Positions 9,458-17,754 of a DNA stretch of 64,000 bases are shown here, piece by piece. The translations under genes and the position numbers were made by a program. Numbering within the stretch: position 1 is the stretch's first letter; each line of letters begins with the position of its first letter. Source of the stretch: Halomonas sp. 54_146 (GTDB lineage: Bacteria; Pseudomonadota; Gammaproteobacteria; Pseudomonadales; Halomonadaceae); assembly GCF_001507855.1 (NCBI RefSeq), contig NZ_LGEN01000013.1, forward strand, positions 1 to 64,000. Reading direction: 5' to 3'. A model generated the notes under the pieces. The model saw only the letters and a program-made list of their open reading frames with translations, did no database searches and had not been told where the DNA came from.

Positions 9458-11176
9458 ATGCGCGCCAGCCAATTATTGATTGCCACTTTGAAAGAAACAC
9501 CGGCCGACGCCGAAGTTATTAGCCACCAGCTAATGCTCCGCGCCGGGATGATTCGTCGCTTAAGCTCAGGCCTCTATACGTGGTTACCGCTGGGGCTGCG
9601 CACGCTGCGTAAAGTAGAAGCGATTGTGCGCGAAGAGATGAACCGTGCAGGCGCTCAGGAAGTGCTGATGCCTGCCGTGCAACCTGCAGAGCTGTGGCAA
9701 GAATCTGGCCGTTGGGAACAGTACGGCCCTGAACTTCTCCGCCTGCATGATCGCCACGACCGCGAATACTGCGTTGGCCCAACCCACGAAGAAGTCATTA
9801 CCGACCTGGTACGTAAAGAAATCGCCAGCTACAAGCAGCTCCCGGTTAATTTCTATCAGATTCAAACCAAGTTTCGCGACGAGATTCGCCCGCGCTTTGG
9901 GGTGATGCGCTCACGTGAGTTCATTATGAAGGACGCCTACTCCTTCCACCTTGATGAAGCCTCGCTGAAGCAAACCTACCAAGAGATGTACGATGCCTAC
10001 GTGCGTATTTTCACGCGGTTAGGCCTGAATTTTCGCCCGGTGATCGCCGACAACGGCTCCATTGGTGGCACCGGCTCCCACGAGTTTCACGTGCTTGCGG
10101 ATTCCGGCGAAGACGATATCGTGTTCTCCAACGGCTCGGATTACGCGGCCAACATGGAAAAAGCCGAAGCGCTGCCCGCACCGCTTGGCAGCCAGGCAGC
10201 CCGCGCCGAACCTAGCGAAGCACTGCGCTTAGTGGACACCCCAGACGCTAAAACCATCGCAACGCTGGTTGAGCAGTTTAAGCTGCCGATTGAGAAAACC
10301 GTTAAAACGCTGATGGTACACGCGGCCGAAGGTGGATTAATCGCGTTACTGGTGCGTGGCGACCACGAATTAAACGAAGTCAAAGCCGAAAACCTGCCCC
10401 AGGTGGCAGCGCCGCTGACGATGGCCAGCGAAGAAGAGATTCGTGCTGCCGTGGGTGCCGGCCCTGGTTCACTTGGCCCAGTAAACCTAAAAATGCCGGT
10501 GATTATTGACCGCAGCGTGGCGCTGATGAGCGATTTCGGCGCGGGCGCCAATGTGGATGACAAGCACTACTTCGGCATTAACTGGGAACGCGATGTTGCC
10601 CTGCCCGACGTTGCCGACCTGCGCAACGTGGTAGAAGGCGACCCGTCTCCTGATGGCCAAGGTACGCTCTCGATTAAGCGCGGAATTGAGGTAGGTCACG
10701 TTTTCCAACTCGGCCAGAAATACTCCCAGGCCATGAACGCCAACGTACTGGGCGATAACGGCAAAACTAGCCACCCGTGGATGGGCTGCTACGGCATCGG
10801 CGTAACCCGCGTGGTTGCAGCGGCCATTGAGCAGAATCACGATAATTCCGGCATTATTTGGCCGAACGCTATCGCCCCGTTCCAGGTGGCGTTAGTGCCC
10901 ATGAATGCGCATAAATCTCAGCGTGTTCGCGAAGAGTCTGAGCGCCTCTACCAAGCGCTTAGCGCAGCAGGATTGGATGTGTTGCTGGATGATCGTGACA
11001 CCCGTCCTGGCGTTAAATTTGCCGACCTGGAATTAATGGGCGTGCCTCACCGTTTGGTGATTGGCGACCGTGGTTTAGACAACGGTGAACTTGAATACAA
11101 AGGTCGCCGCGATAGCGAAGCGACGATGGTGCCTGCGGATCAAATCATCGACTTTTTGCGTGAGAAAGCCCGCTAA
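9458..11176 (+). CDS. proS: Prolyl-tRNA synthetase
   Basis: Class II aminoacyl-tRNA synthetase that charges tRNA-Pro. Motif 1/2/3 regions are present ([12 protein letters not shown]-type sequence [43 protein letters not shown]), along with the bacterial-type editing insertion (about residues 220-385) and C-terminal anticodon-binding domain. The start at 9458 (MRASQ) gives 572 residues, the same as E. coli ProS, with AAGGA 12 bp upstream. An in-frame ATG at 9446 touches that AAGGA and is unlikely to be used. Confidence 0.97.
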   Translation: MRASQLLIATLKETPADAEVISHQLMLRAGMIRRLSSGLYTWLPLGLRTLRKVEAIVREEMNRAGAQEVLMPAVQPAELWQESGRWEQYGPELLRLHDRHDREYCVGPTHEEVITDLVRKEIASYKQLPVNFYQIQTKFRDEIRPRFGVMRSREFIMKDAYSFHLDEASLKQTYQEMYDAYVRIFTRLGLNFRPVIADNGSIGGTGSHEFHVLADSGEDDIVFSNGSDYAANMEKAEALPAPLGSQAARAEPSEALRLVDTPDAKTIATLVEQFKLPIEKTVKTLMVHAAEGGLIALLVRGDHELNEVKAENLPQVAAPLTMASEEEIRAAVGAGPGSLGPVNLKMPVIIDRSVALMSDFGAGANVDDKHYFGINWERDVALPDVADLRNVVEGDPSPDGQGTLSIKRGIEVGHVFQLGQKYSQAMNANVLGDNGKTSHPWMGCYGIGVTRVVAAAIEQNHDNSGIIWPNAIAPFQVALVPMNAHKSQRVREESERLYQALSAAGLDVLLDDRDTRPGVKFADLELMGVPHRLVIGDRGLDNGELEYKGRRDSEATMVPADQIIDFLREKAR

Positions 11177-11201
11177 GAAAGCCACTGCCTTCGGAAAGCG
11201 G

Positions 11202-11756
11202 GTGTTTTTGAGGGCGGTTGTCTGTTTGATGGTCATCACAAGCGCTGAGCCACTCATGGCTCAGCCGCTTCCTCAAGCCCTGCGCCCTACGCTGGAAGCC
11301 GCTAATCAGCATCACCAAACGGCTCAGCAGCAGTGGCGTGCGCGCCAGTGGCGAACGCGTATGGACACCCCACTTGCACGCTTCATCAGTGACCCTGCAC
11401 GGCGCCAAACGCTATTAACGCGCATCTACCAAGAAGCCAGGCTAGCGGGACTGCCACCTGATCTCGTGCTGGCCTTGATTCAAGTAGAAAGCGCCTTCAA
11501 CGCCGATGCTATTTCTTCTGCAGGTGCGGTCGGCCTAATGCAAATAATGCCTTTTTGGGTGAGTGAGCTAGGCCTGCCGATTGACGACTTAACGCATCCA
11601 CCGCGCAATTTGCGCTATGGCTGTACCATTTTGGCGCACTACCTGGCGATCGAGAATGGCGACTTCACTCGTGCGCTTGCGCGCTATAACGGTAGCTTAG
11701 GTAAAACCTGGTACCCAGAGCGCGTTATGCATGCCTGGCGTGATACTTGGCGTTAA
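11202..11756 (+). CDS. Small GH23 lytic transglycosylase
   Basis: Peptidoglycan lyase of the SLT type. After an N-terminal hydrophobic leader (VVCLMVITSAEPLMA) come the catalytic glutamate motif LALIQVESAFNADAIS, the SAGAVGLMQIMPF motif, NLRYGCTIL and ALARYNGS, all typical of goose-lysozyme/SLT domains. The protein is about 184 residues. The start is uncertain: GTG at 11202 or TTG at 11208 follow GGAAAG, and ATG at 11229 is possible; the open frame continues back into proS. It lies 25 bp after proS and may be co-transcribed. It is probably periplasmic. Confidence 0.85.
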   Translation: MFLRAVVCLMVITSAEPLMAQPLPQALRPTLEAANQHHQTAQQQWRARQWRTRMDTPLARFISDPARRQTLLTRIYQEARLAGLPPDLVLALIQVESAFNADAISSAGAVGLMQIMPFWVSELGLPIDDLTHPPRNLRYGCTILAHYLAIENGDFTRALARYNGSLGKTWYPERVMHAWRDTWR

Positions 11757-11776
11757 ACAATCCATTGCCAATATCC

Positions 11777-11795
11777 ACTAAGCGCTGCGCTTAGT
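11777..11795 (+). terminator. Hairpin after the lytic transglycosylase gene
   Basis: ACTAAGCGC-T-GCGCTTAGT is a perfect 9-bp inverted repeat followed on the plus strand by TTTG. It overlaps the stop codon of the convergent kinase gene. The U tract is short, so terminator function is uncertain. Confidence 0.4.
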
Positions 11796-13035
11796 TTGAA
11801 CAATCCACTGGCTCAATCAAGCCAACCGCCAAAAACTGCCCCAGTAACTCGGCCATATCGTTGCGCACCTGCTCAATGGAGACTGGCATGAAAAACCCCA
11901 CCAGCGTTTGGCTTAACTCTTCAATAGACAGCGCTTCGTGTTGCAACAGCGCCCACACTGCGCGGCTGGTAATGTTCATACGGTGAATCGCGCCGCCCTC
12001 CTCGACAATCACAAATAGCTCATCGCCTAAGGGGTACTCATGGGCTGCTTTACACGCCCGCCAACAGCGCTGATCGCTTCTCTCTAACGCAGCTGCTTCA
12101 GGTATTGCCGCTGCCTGCGAAGGCGATAAATAAGTTGTTGAGTACGTTGTTGGGTACGTTAATGACTGCGCGTGTAGCGCCCCCTTGAGTTCACGCCCCA
12201 CAAACTCTGCCGCTTGGTAAGCATCTGAATAGCGCAGTAAAAAACACGGCATACGCTGAACCAACGGCAAGAATTTAGCGACCAACACTTGATCTGAAAG
12301 CGTTTCAGCGAAGTTCTGCCTTAGCAGTTGCCACAGCCCTTCGCCATGCTGCAGCGGGGTAAGCTGAGGGCTTGTGACCCGGCTGTCACGGTCAATTAAT
12401 AGGATCGTGCCGATGGGACGCTTAATACCGTGATTAGCCAGCAGCGTTTCATCGAGCGCCAAATAACCGTAACGATCATCCTTTGGCCCTTGATGCGCCT
12501 TGACAAAATCCTGGAACGTTTCATCAATAGCGCTAGGCAGCGGCAAGCGAAGCCGTGGTGCAATACCAAGCGACAGCCCTTCGCCCTCTGGCGTTAACGC
12601 AACCACGTCATCGCCAAAGATTCGGTACCCAGCTGCCGCAAAAGCGGATGTCAGAGTGCTTTTACCGGCACGGTGCGACTCTGGGAAAATCACTAGCTGG
12701 CCATCAATTTCGGCAGACCCGCAGTGCAGCCCAATGTAGTCAGGGTGGTGACGTAAAAATGCCCCCGCCACATCGGCAATGACACTGCACGCAATACCCA
12801 CTGGCGAATCTAGCCATATGCCTTTTGGGAGTGCAGGTGCCTGTTGCCAGAAGCCGCCCTGCTGCTGCCAAACGCAAATATCAGGCTCAGTTGGTTGAAG
12901 TGGGCACTCCGTCAACGCCCAGCCAGGCATCGCCGCTTGTAGAACCGGCAGCAACGGCTGCGCGCCCACCAGCCGGACACAAGGCCCTATGCCAGGTAAC
13001 GCATAGTCGGTAGCAAGGGAATCAGAAGGCTTCAT
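11791..13035 (-). CDS. HprK-like P-loop kinase fused to a PqqD/RRE-like domain
   Basis: A 414-residue two-part protein. Residues about 75-285 resemble HPr-kinase-related proteins: IGLHCGSAEIDGQLVIFP, Walker A SHRAGKST (about 120-127) and a GDDVV motif (about 141-145). A Thr/Tyr-rich linker (about 290-303) leads to residues about 335-408, which match PqqD, a winged-helix fold related to RiPP recognition elements (MNITSRAVWALL ... VRNDMAELLGQFLAVGLIE). HPr-kinase-related A proteins and PqqD-like partners are known as a pair in proteobacteria, usually as separate genes, with unknown substrate. ATG 13035 (after GGTGAG) is 8 bp downstream of the Tat-repeat gene, so the two are co-expressed. Function unknown; probably phosphorylates or chaperones a peptide. 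Confidence 0.75.
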   Translation of the reverse strand: MKPSDSLATDYALPGIGPCVRLVGAQPLLPVLQAAMPGWALTECPLQPTEPDICVWQQQGGFWQQAPALPKGIWLDSPVGIACSVIADVAGAFLRHHPDYIGLHCGSAEIDGQLVIFPESHRAGKSTLTSAFAAAGYRIFGDDVVALTPEGEGLSLGIAPRLRLPLPSAIDETFQDFVKAHQGPKDDRYGYLALDETLLANHGIKRPIGTILLIDRDSRVTSPQLTPLQHGEGLWQLLRQNFAETLSDQVLVAKFLPLVQRMPCFLLRYSDAYQAAEFVGRELKGALHAQSLTYPTTYSTTYLSPSQAAAIPEAAALERSDQRCWRACKAAHEYPLGDELFVIVEEGGAIHRMNITSRAVWALLQHEALSIEELSQTLVGFFMPVSIEQVRNDMAELLGQFLAVGLIEPVDCSN

Positions 13036-13043
13036 CACTTAGC

Positions 13044-13400
13044 TCACCAACGATGCGGCAATAGACGGCTGATGCGTAATTCAATCACGCCATCTCGTTC
13101 CCAGCGTGGCCGCTCGTCACGCCTGTAGGGGCGCCTATCATCCGGCCTTGAGTAGCGTGGGCGTGAATAGTTGGGTCGTGAATAACGTGGTCGGGAATAG
13201 CTCGGTCTTGAATAGCTCGGCCGTGAACGCCCTCGATGGTAGCCACTAGGCCGGGAGCGACGCTCATGCGCCTGCGCCTGATTCATCGAAAGTAGTGTCG
13301 GGGCCACATAAAGCGCCGCTGCGCCTAGGCCTAAACTGGCTAACACTTGCCGCCGAGAGCGGCGCTGCTTTAATAGAGTAGGCGTTTCATCGTGGTTCAT
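13044..13400 (-). CDS. Tat-exported YSRP-repeat protein, function unknown
   Basis: A 118-residue protein beginning with a twin-arginine leader: KQRRSRRQVLASLG (RR at 16-17), hydrophobic core, and predicted cleavage after AQA (residue 44). The mature part is very basic and has tandem pentapeptides of the form YSRPx (about residues 58-87), with 15-bp units at DNA level, then Arg/Pro-rich and a conserved-looking end VIELRISRLL. I recognise no family. ATG 13400 has GGAG 7 bp upstream. It is 8 bp from the kinase-PqqD gene and could be its substrate; that is inference. The Tat pathway normally exports folded proteins, odd for such a repetitive chain. Confidence 0.75.
   Translation of the reverse strand: MNHDETPTLLKQRRSRRQVLASLGLGAAALYVAPTLLSMNQAQAHERRSRPSGYHRGRSRPSYSRPSYSRPRYSRPNYSRPRYSRPDDRRPYRRDERPRWERDGVIELRISRLLPHRW
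13155..13235. repeat. 15-bp tandem repeats encoding YSRPx
   Basis: About five imperfect 15-bp units of the type cgtgaatagctcggt run through the middle of the Tat-exported protein gene. They keep frame and encode Tyr-Ser-Arg-Pro-(Ser/Arg/Asn/Asp). Units differ at several positions, so this is an older repeat than the perfect tracts elsewhere in the window. Confidence 0.8.
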
Positions 13401-13559
13401 CTCTCTTCTCCGCAGTTATCAAACACTGTTTTTTCAGTATTTACTTTAACTACCGCCTGTTCAGAGCGCCACTCAACCGCCGTGCTTTCCCTATTGTTTA
13501 CTCTTTTTGCCAAGTACTGGCTTACCGCTACGCAATTCCCTTGGCCTTCTTGAATAATT

Positions 13560-14705
13560 CTATTCAGTCACCTGCCAGCCATCCCGCCCTGCTGTTTTAA
13601 CCTGATAAAGTGCTTTATCAGCGGCTTCGTAGGCTAGCGTAAAGGTGTGCTCATTGGCCACAAAACAGCAGCCGCCGACACTTAACGTGACGCCTTTTTT
13701 ATCAGGGTGGGCAGCGTGCGCAAAGTTTGCCTCACGCACGCCTTCAATTATCTGGCGGCAATAACGCTTTAGCGTTTCACTGTCTGGGCAGTGAAGCAGC
13801 GCTGCAAACTCATCGCCACCCAAGCGGTATAGCTGAGCGTCATGATTAAGGGCTTGGCCAATGATGGTCGCCAGCTGGTGCAGCAGCGTATCGCCTTGTG
13901 GGTGCCCATAGGCATCGTTGTACTGCTTGAAAAAATCGATATCGACCAGAATCAGCCCCAGCGATTGGTGCTGATTGGCCAACACATCCTGAAGTAACGC
14001 GCTGCGGTTGCCCACCCCAGTTAATGGGTCGCGCATAGCACGCTGCATCCATTCAAGTGTTTCCCGCGTAGCGCGGTCGGTGCGGTGCAACTGGCGCTCA
14101 TGAAGCCCCCAAAATGCCAGCCCCAGCACAAAGATTAACAAGCTCGAATAGGTCAACATCTGATTATGCTGGCGAGTGCTCTCAGAAAAATAATTAATCG
14201 CCGCACCACGCTGGTCTAGCTGGTCCATCTCAATGTGCGATAAACACTGTATTGGAGTGAACAGCTCACCTACTGCGTTAACCCGATCAATTTCGCGTAC
14301 TTCTAACCACGTGAGTAAGCGATTTAAAACCGCCAGGCTCGGCTCAGAGCACTCATATTCACGTCGATAAATATGCATATCCGACAAACCGTAGGCCAGT
14401 TCAATGTTCATAAACGCAGCATCGAACGCCGCTTGCTCAGGCTGGTCGGTTAACAGCTCAGCTTGAGCGTTTTGCAAATACATCCGTGAACGGGTTGCCA
14501 GCTGCTGGCCGCTCAAATTGCCTGTTTGGCTGAAGTAGGCTTGAATTTCCGGGTATACCCAGCGTGATTCATAAATAATCAGCACCATCAGTGCCAAAAA
14601 GCTCATTAAGCTTAGCGATAGCCACGTTATATAGCGGTATTGGCGAACCAAGGGGCGCGGGCGCACAGCGTGGGATTCAACTTGCTTAGCCTTGGAGGTC
14701 ACCAC
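13560..14705 (-). CDS. Membrane-anchored diguanylate cyclase
   Basis: Makes cyclic di-GMP from two GTP. Two membrane segments (about residues 27-47 and 184-203) enclose a periplasmic sensor region of about 135 residues of no recognised family. A cytosolic GGDEF domain follows, with RDPLTGVGNRSAL, LVDIDFFKQYND and an intact GGDEF active site (296-300). The product-inhibition I-site (RxxD just before the GGDEF) is absent: the position reads NHDA. The 381 residues fit a standard GGDEF protein. Its start overlaps the end of the upstream sulfite-oxidase-fold gene by 7 bp, so the two are translationally coupled, suggesting the periplasmic partner feeds the sensor. Confidence 0.92.
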   Translation of the reverse strand: MVTSKAKQVESHAVRPRPLVRQYRYITWLSLSLMSFLALMVLIIYESRWVYPEIQAYFSQTGNLSGQQLATRSRMYLQNAQAELLTDQPEQAAFDAAFMNIELAYGLSDMHIYRREYECSEPSLAVLNRLLTWLEVREIDRVNAVGELFTPIQCLSHIEMDQLDQRGAAINYFSESTRQHNQMLTYSSLLIFVLGLAFWGLHERQLHRTDRATRETLEWMQRAMRDPLTGVGNRSALLQDVLANQHQSLGLILVDIDFFKQYNDAYGHPQGDTLLHQLATIIGQALNHDAQLYRLGGDEFAALLHCPDSETLKRYCRQIIEGVREANFAHAAHPDKKGVTLSVGGCCFVANEHTFTLAYEAADKALYQVKTAGRDGWQVTE

Positions 14706-15220
14706 TTCACCTCAATACGACGAATCATCCACACCCAGTCATTGAATTCACGCAGATTTTCAACGTCGCGGTTGCCATAGTCGCGTTCCACTAACCTTAT
14801 GGGCCCACGCTGGCGAAGCGATAGGGGCTCGCCATCCTCTAAGGTAATCAAATACCAGTTGGGGTCATCCCAATTACTTAGGGTGACTTCATAATCGTCC
14901 CAGGCGGTAAAGTGCAGTGCTGGCGGTATTTCACCAAACTGATCAATGAGGAAGGCTTGAAACACTACTCCCTGCATCTCTACCTCGCGCCCTTGATAAG
15001 GGTCGTAAAGCGTAAAGGTAGTATCCGAGATAGCGTGTAAATCACTTACTGGGATCTGCTGGGTAACGTCGCCGTTAATCAGTTCCAATGTGTGGGCATT
15101 GGCAGCCACAGGAAGTGCGAAACTCGTGGCAATCAACACCTGCACTAATAGCACCTGCACTAATAGTAATAGACGACGTGCACGAACCCGTGGGCTGCGC
15201 TGTAAGGCAACTGCGTTCAT
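14699..15220 (-). CDS. Exported sulfite-oxidase-fold protein lacking cysteines
   Basis: A 173-residue secreted protein. The signal peptide (MNAVALQRSPRVRARRLLLLV...) has an extended hydrophobic core due to a 15-bp duplication and ends near AANA. The mature part (LELINGDVTQQIPVSDLHAI ... MQGVVFQAFL ... WDDYEVTLSNWD ... GPIRLV ... WVWMIRRIEV) follows the pattern of molybdopterin-binding oxidoreductase-like domains. It has no cysteine, so it lacks the usual molybdenum ligand and is probably a binding protein rather than an enzyme. The ATG at 15220 has AGGAAG 7 bp upstream. It is coupled to the diguanylate cyclase gene. Confidence 0.75.
   Translation of the reverse strand: MNAVALQRSPRVRARRLLLLVQVLLVQVLIATSFALPVAANAHTLELINGDVTQQIPVSDLHAISDTTFTLYDPYQGREVEMQGVVFQAFLIDQFGEIPPALHFTAWDDYEVTLSNWDDPNWYLITLEDGEPLSLRQRGPIRLVERDYGNRDVENLREFNDWVWMIRRIEVKW
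15137..15166. repeat. Perfect 15-bp tandem duplication in a signal peptide
   Basis: cacctgcactaatag occurs twice in a row (15137-15151, 15152-15166). On the minus strand it encodes LLVQV twice, lengthening the hydrophobic core of the signal peptide by five residues. Confidence 0.95.
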
Positions 15221-15337
15221 GGCAAGGCTTCCTGGGTATATTAACTGCACTGAACTTTAGCAGAGCTAACCTTACTCTTAAACGGCCACTGTGTGAATGT
15301 AACTTAGCTGATCATTAGCCCCAAAAAAAGCCAGCCC

Positions 15338-15365
15338 AAAAAAAAGCCAGCCCAAAATGGGCTGG
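15338..15365 (-). terminator. Rho-independent terminator of the small membrane protein gene
   Basis: On the minus strand GCCAGCCC-ATTTT-GGGCTGGC is followed by eight U residues (15345-15338). A second GGGCTGGC plus T run follows directly. It lies about 65 bp after the stop of the 40-residue gene and before the signal-peptide gene at 15220. Confidence 0.9.
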
Positions 15366-15429
15366 CAACAGGAGGTTTACTCAATAAGCAACCCCCTCCC
15401 CTGACAACGGTTACAAAAGGCGGGCGGAG

Positions 15430-15552
15430 CTACTTCTTGCGCTCACCTTTACGCAGATGATCGCGAACCACAAAGCCTATCCAACCCACCATAAAAACGA
15501 TGGTTAGAGCGACGGCGACTAAACCAAAAACAACTGTGTCATCCCAATACAT
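15430..15552 (-). CDS. 40-residue single-pass membrane protein
   Basis: A short frame, MYWDDTVVFGLVAVALTIVF and then MVGWIGFVVRDHLRKGERKK, with one membrane helix (about residues 7-28) and a basic cytosolic tail, giving N-out/C-in topology by the positive-inside rule. GGAGG lies 7 bp before the ATG at 15552 and a strong terminator follows, so it is a stand-alone gene. It reminds me of small DUF3149-type proteins, but I cannot confirm that. Function unknown. Confidence 0.75.
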   Translation of the reverse strand: MYWDDTVVFGLVAVALTIVFMVGWIGFVVRDHLRKGERKK

Positions 15553-15736
15553 GGTGAATCCTCCCGCCGTGATGTATGCGCTCACCTTAATCACTCAATA
15601 GCGGGAGAATGCTGACCTAGGTCAAGTTACGCAGGGCAATGGAGGGCGGTTAAATAGAAAACTGATACTGGTCAATTTTTGGCGGCTATTTAGCGGTGTG
15701 ACCACTTGGCAGATCGACGACGCTAGAGCACTTTGA

Positions 15737-16255
15737 CTATAGCACTTTGCGATCTTCCACTTTACTGTGCTCGGTGCCTGGCGGTAACGGGTGGCCTTTG
15801 GCAAGCTCGGCGCGGGTGGCTTCGCGCACCTCTAAAATAGTGACTCGGTAGTGAAGCGTGCGCCCGGCAAGCGGGTGATTGGTGTCCACCGTCACACGGT
15901 CACCGTTTACTTCCAGCACGGTGACAATTTGCGGGCCTGCCTCGCCTTCGGTTTGAAAACTGCTGCCTGGGGTTAATTCAGCACCGCCGAAAGCGCCACG
16001 GCCAACCTCTTGAACCAGCGCTTCGTTGCGCACGCCGTAAGCGTTCGCGGGCATTAATTGAACGCTCAGCTCGGCACCTGCCTCTTGTCCTGCTAAAGCC
16101 TGTTCTAGCCCCGGCACAATATTGTCGTGCCCGTGCAAATATTCTAACGGCTTGTTTCGCGTGCGGGAGTCATCCAATACCCGCTTGCTGCCATCGCTAA
16201 GAACGTCGCTGAGAACATAGTGCAAGGTAACCACCTGATGCGCCGTAATCGACAT
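15737..16255 (-). CDS. SlyD-like FKBP-type peptidyl-prolyl isomerase
   Basis: A 172-residue cis-trans prolyl isomerase/chaperone. The N-terminal FKBP part (VVTLHYVLSD ... LEYLHGHDNIVPGLEQALAGQEAG) is interrupted by an IF-type insert (about residues 75-130) and closed by NHPLAGRTLHYRVTILEVREAT, the classic SlyD/FkpB order. The His/Cys-rich nickel-binding tail of E. coli SlyD is missing. GAGGAG lies 6 bp before the ATG. It is a single gene diverging from the AmpG-like permease. Confidence 0.9.
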   Translation of the reverse strand: MSITAHQVVTLHYVLSDVLSDGSKRVLDDSRTRNKPLEYLHGHDNIVPGLEQALAGQEAGAELSVQLMPANAYGVRNEALVQEVGRGAFGGAELTPGSSFQTEGEAGPQIVTVLEVNGDRVTVDTNHPLAGRTLHYRVTILEVREATRAELAKGHPLPPGTEHSKVEDRKVL

Positions 16256-16352
16256 GGAAAACTCCTCTCCGGTAAGCTGTCGGTTTTGTGATAGAACACG
16301 GATTCAGTTTATCACTTGGCGATTGCTAACGTCTTTCCAGGAGTAGTGCTTA

Positions 16353-17726
16353 ATGCTAAGCCCCACCCCCCAGCGCAGTTGGCTTGCTGCGCTGGCTATT
16401 TATTGTCGTGCGCCCGTGATCACCATGCTGTTTTTGGGGTTTTCAGCAGGCCTGCCGTTTCTATTGGTATTTTCAACGCTCTCTGCCTGGCTGCGCAGCG
16501 ATGGCGTTGAGGTCGCGGCCATTGGTTTTTTTGCCTGGATTGGCATGCTTTATTCGATTAAGTTTTTCTGGGCGCCGGTGGTTGACCGATTAGCGCTACC
16601 GCTGCTGACCCGCGCTTTCGGCCAACGCCGTGGCTGGATGCTGCTGGCTCAGGGGATAATTGCTGCTGGGCTGGTGGGATTAGCAGGGCTAAGCCCGGTG
16701 GGGAATCTCGGCTGGGTAGCGCTGTTTGCGCTGCTGGTGGCGTTTGGTTCAGCGACCCAAGATATTGCCATTGACGCCTACCGTATTGAATCCGCCGATG
16801 ACGACGTTCAGGCCGCCATGGCCTCTACCTATATTATTGGCTATCGCGGTGGCTTGCTGGCCGCCGGTGCGGGGGCGCTGTACATCGCCGCATCGGCTTC
16901 CTGGAACGCGGCCTATCTGAGCATGGCGGCGCTGATGAGCATTGGCGTACTCACCGTGCTGCTGCGCCCTGAACCCAAACGCGCCTCGCTCTCTATTCAG
17001 CTTATTCACGAGCCCAAAGTACGCGCTTTTATTCGCGCCAGCCGTGGCAAACCTAAGATTTTACGCCGCCTGGGTGCCTGGAGTATTGGTGCGCTGGTTT
17101 GCCCATTCACGGATTTCTTCAGCCGCTATGGGGTGAAAGCGCTGTGGATTTTGGTGTTTATTGCGGTATTTAGAATCAGCGATTTAGCCATGGCATCAAT
17201 GGCCAATCCGCTGTATATCGACTTAGGCTTTACACTGGCTGAGATTGCTAACGTGACCAATATATTTGGCATTGCGATGAGCATCACCGGCGGGATTTTA
17301 GGCGGGCTTTTCGTGGCGCGCTACGGCATTGGGCCATTGCTTATTTTCGGCGCGGGGTTGGTAATGGTAACCAACTTACTGTTTGCCGTGCTGGCGGTAG
17401 TGGGTAATCAGCTGCCCATGCTGGTAGTCACGATCATCGGCGACAACCTCGCCAACGGCCTCGCCAGCGCGGTGTTCATCGCCTTTCTTTCCAGCCTAAC
17501 GTCACGCGCCTACACCGCGACCCAGTACGCGCTGTTTTCATCGTTAATGACGCTACCGGGCAAATTTTTAAGCGGCTTTGGCGGGCTGGTGGTCACTGCA
17601 CAGGGCTACCCGAGCTTTTTTGTTATCGCCACCCTGCTGGGCTTACCCGCTATTATCCTGGCGATCTGGATCAGCAAAGACAAACAGCTAGTGCCGACTC
17701 CCACGCCCACTTCCAAGCCTGCTTAA
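16353..17726 (+). CDS. AmpG-like MFS permease
   Basis: Major facilitator protein of 457 residues with about 12 membrane segments. The opening APVITMLFLGFSAGLPFLLVFSTLSAWLR, DRLALP and the ATQDIAIDAYRIE motif in the fourth helix region are hallmarks of AmpG, which imports anhydro-muropeptides for cell-wall recycling. AGGAG precedes the ATG. A lytic transglycosylase gene lies 5 kb away but is not adjacent. The AmpG family also includes other solute carriers, so the substrate is likely but not certain. Confidence 0.85.
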   Translation: MLSPTPQRSWLAALAIYCRAPVITMLFLGFSAGLPFLLVFSTLSAWLRSDGVEVAAIGFFAWIGMLYSIKFFWAPVVDRLALPLLTRAFGQRRGWMLLAQGIIAAGLVGLAGLSPVGNLGWVALFALLVAFGSATQDIAIDAYRIESADDDVQAAMASTYIIGYRGGLLAAGAGALYIAASASWNAAYLSMAALMSIGVLTVLLRPEPKRASLSIQLIHEPKVRAFIRASRGKPKILRRLGAWSIGALVCPFTDFFSRYGVKALWILVFIAVFRISDLAMASMANPLYIDLGFTLAEIANVTNIFGIAMSITGGILGGLFVARYGIGPLLIFGAGLVMVTNLLFAVLAVVGNQLPMLVVTIIGDNLANGLASAVFIAFLSSLTSRAYTATQYALFSSLMTLPGKFLSGFGGLVVTAQGYPSFFVIATLLGLPAIILAIWISKDKQLVPTPTPTSKPA

Positions 17727-17754
17727 ACGGGCTTGAGAAGCGGAACGTGCAGGA

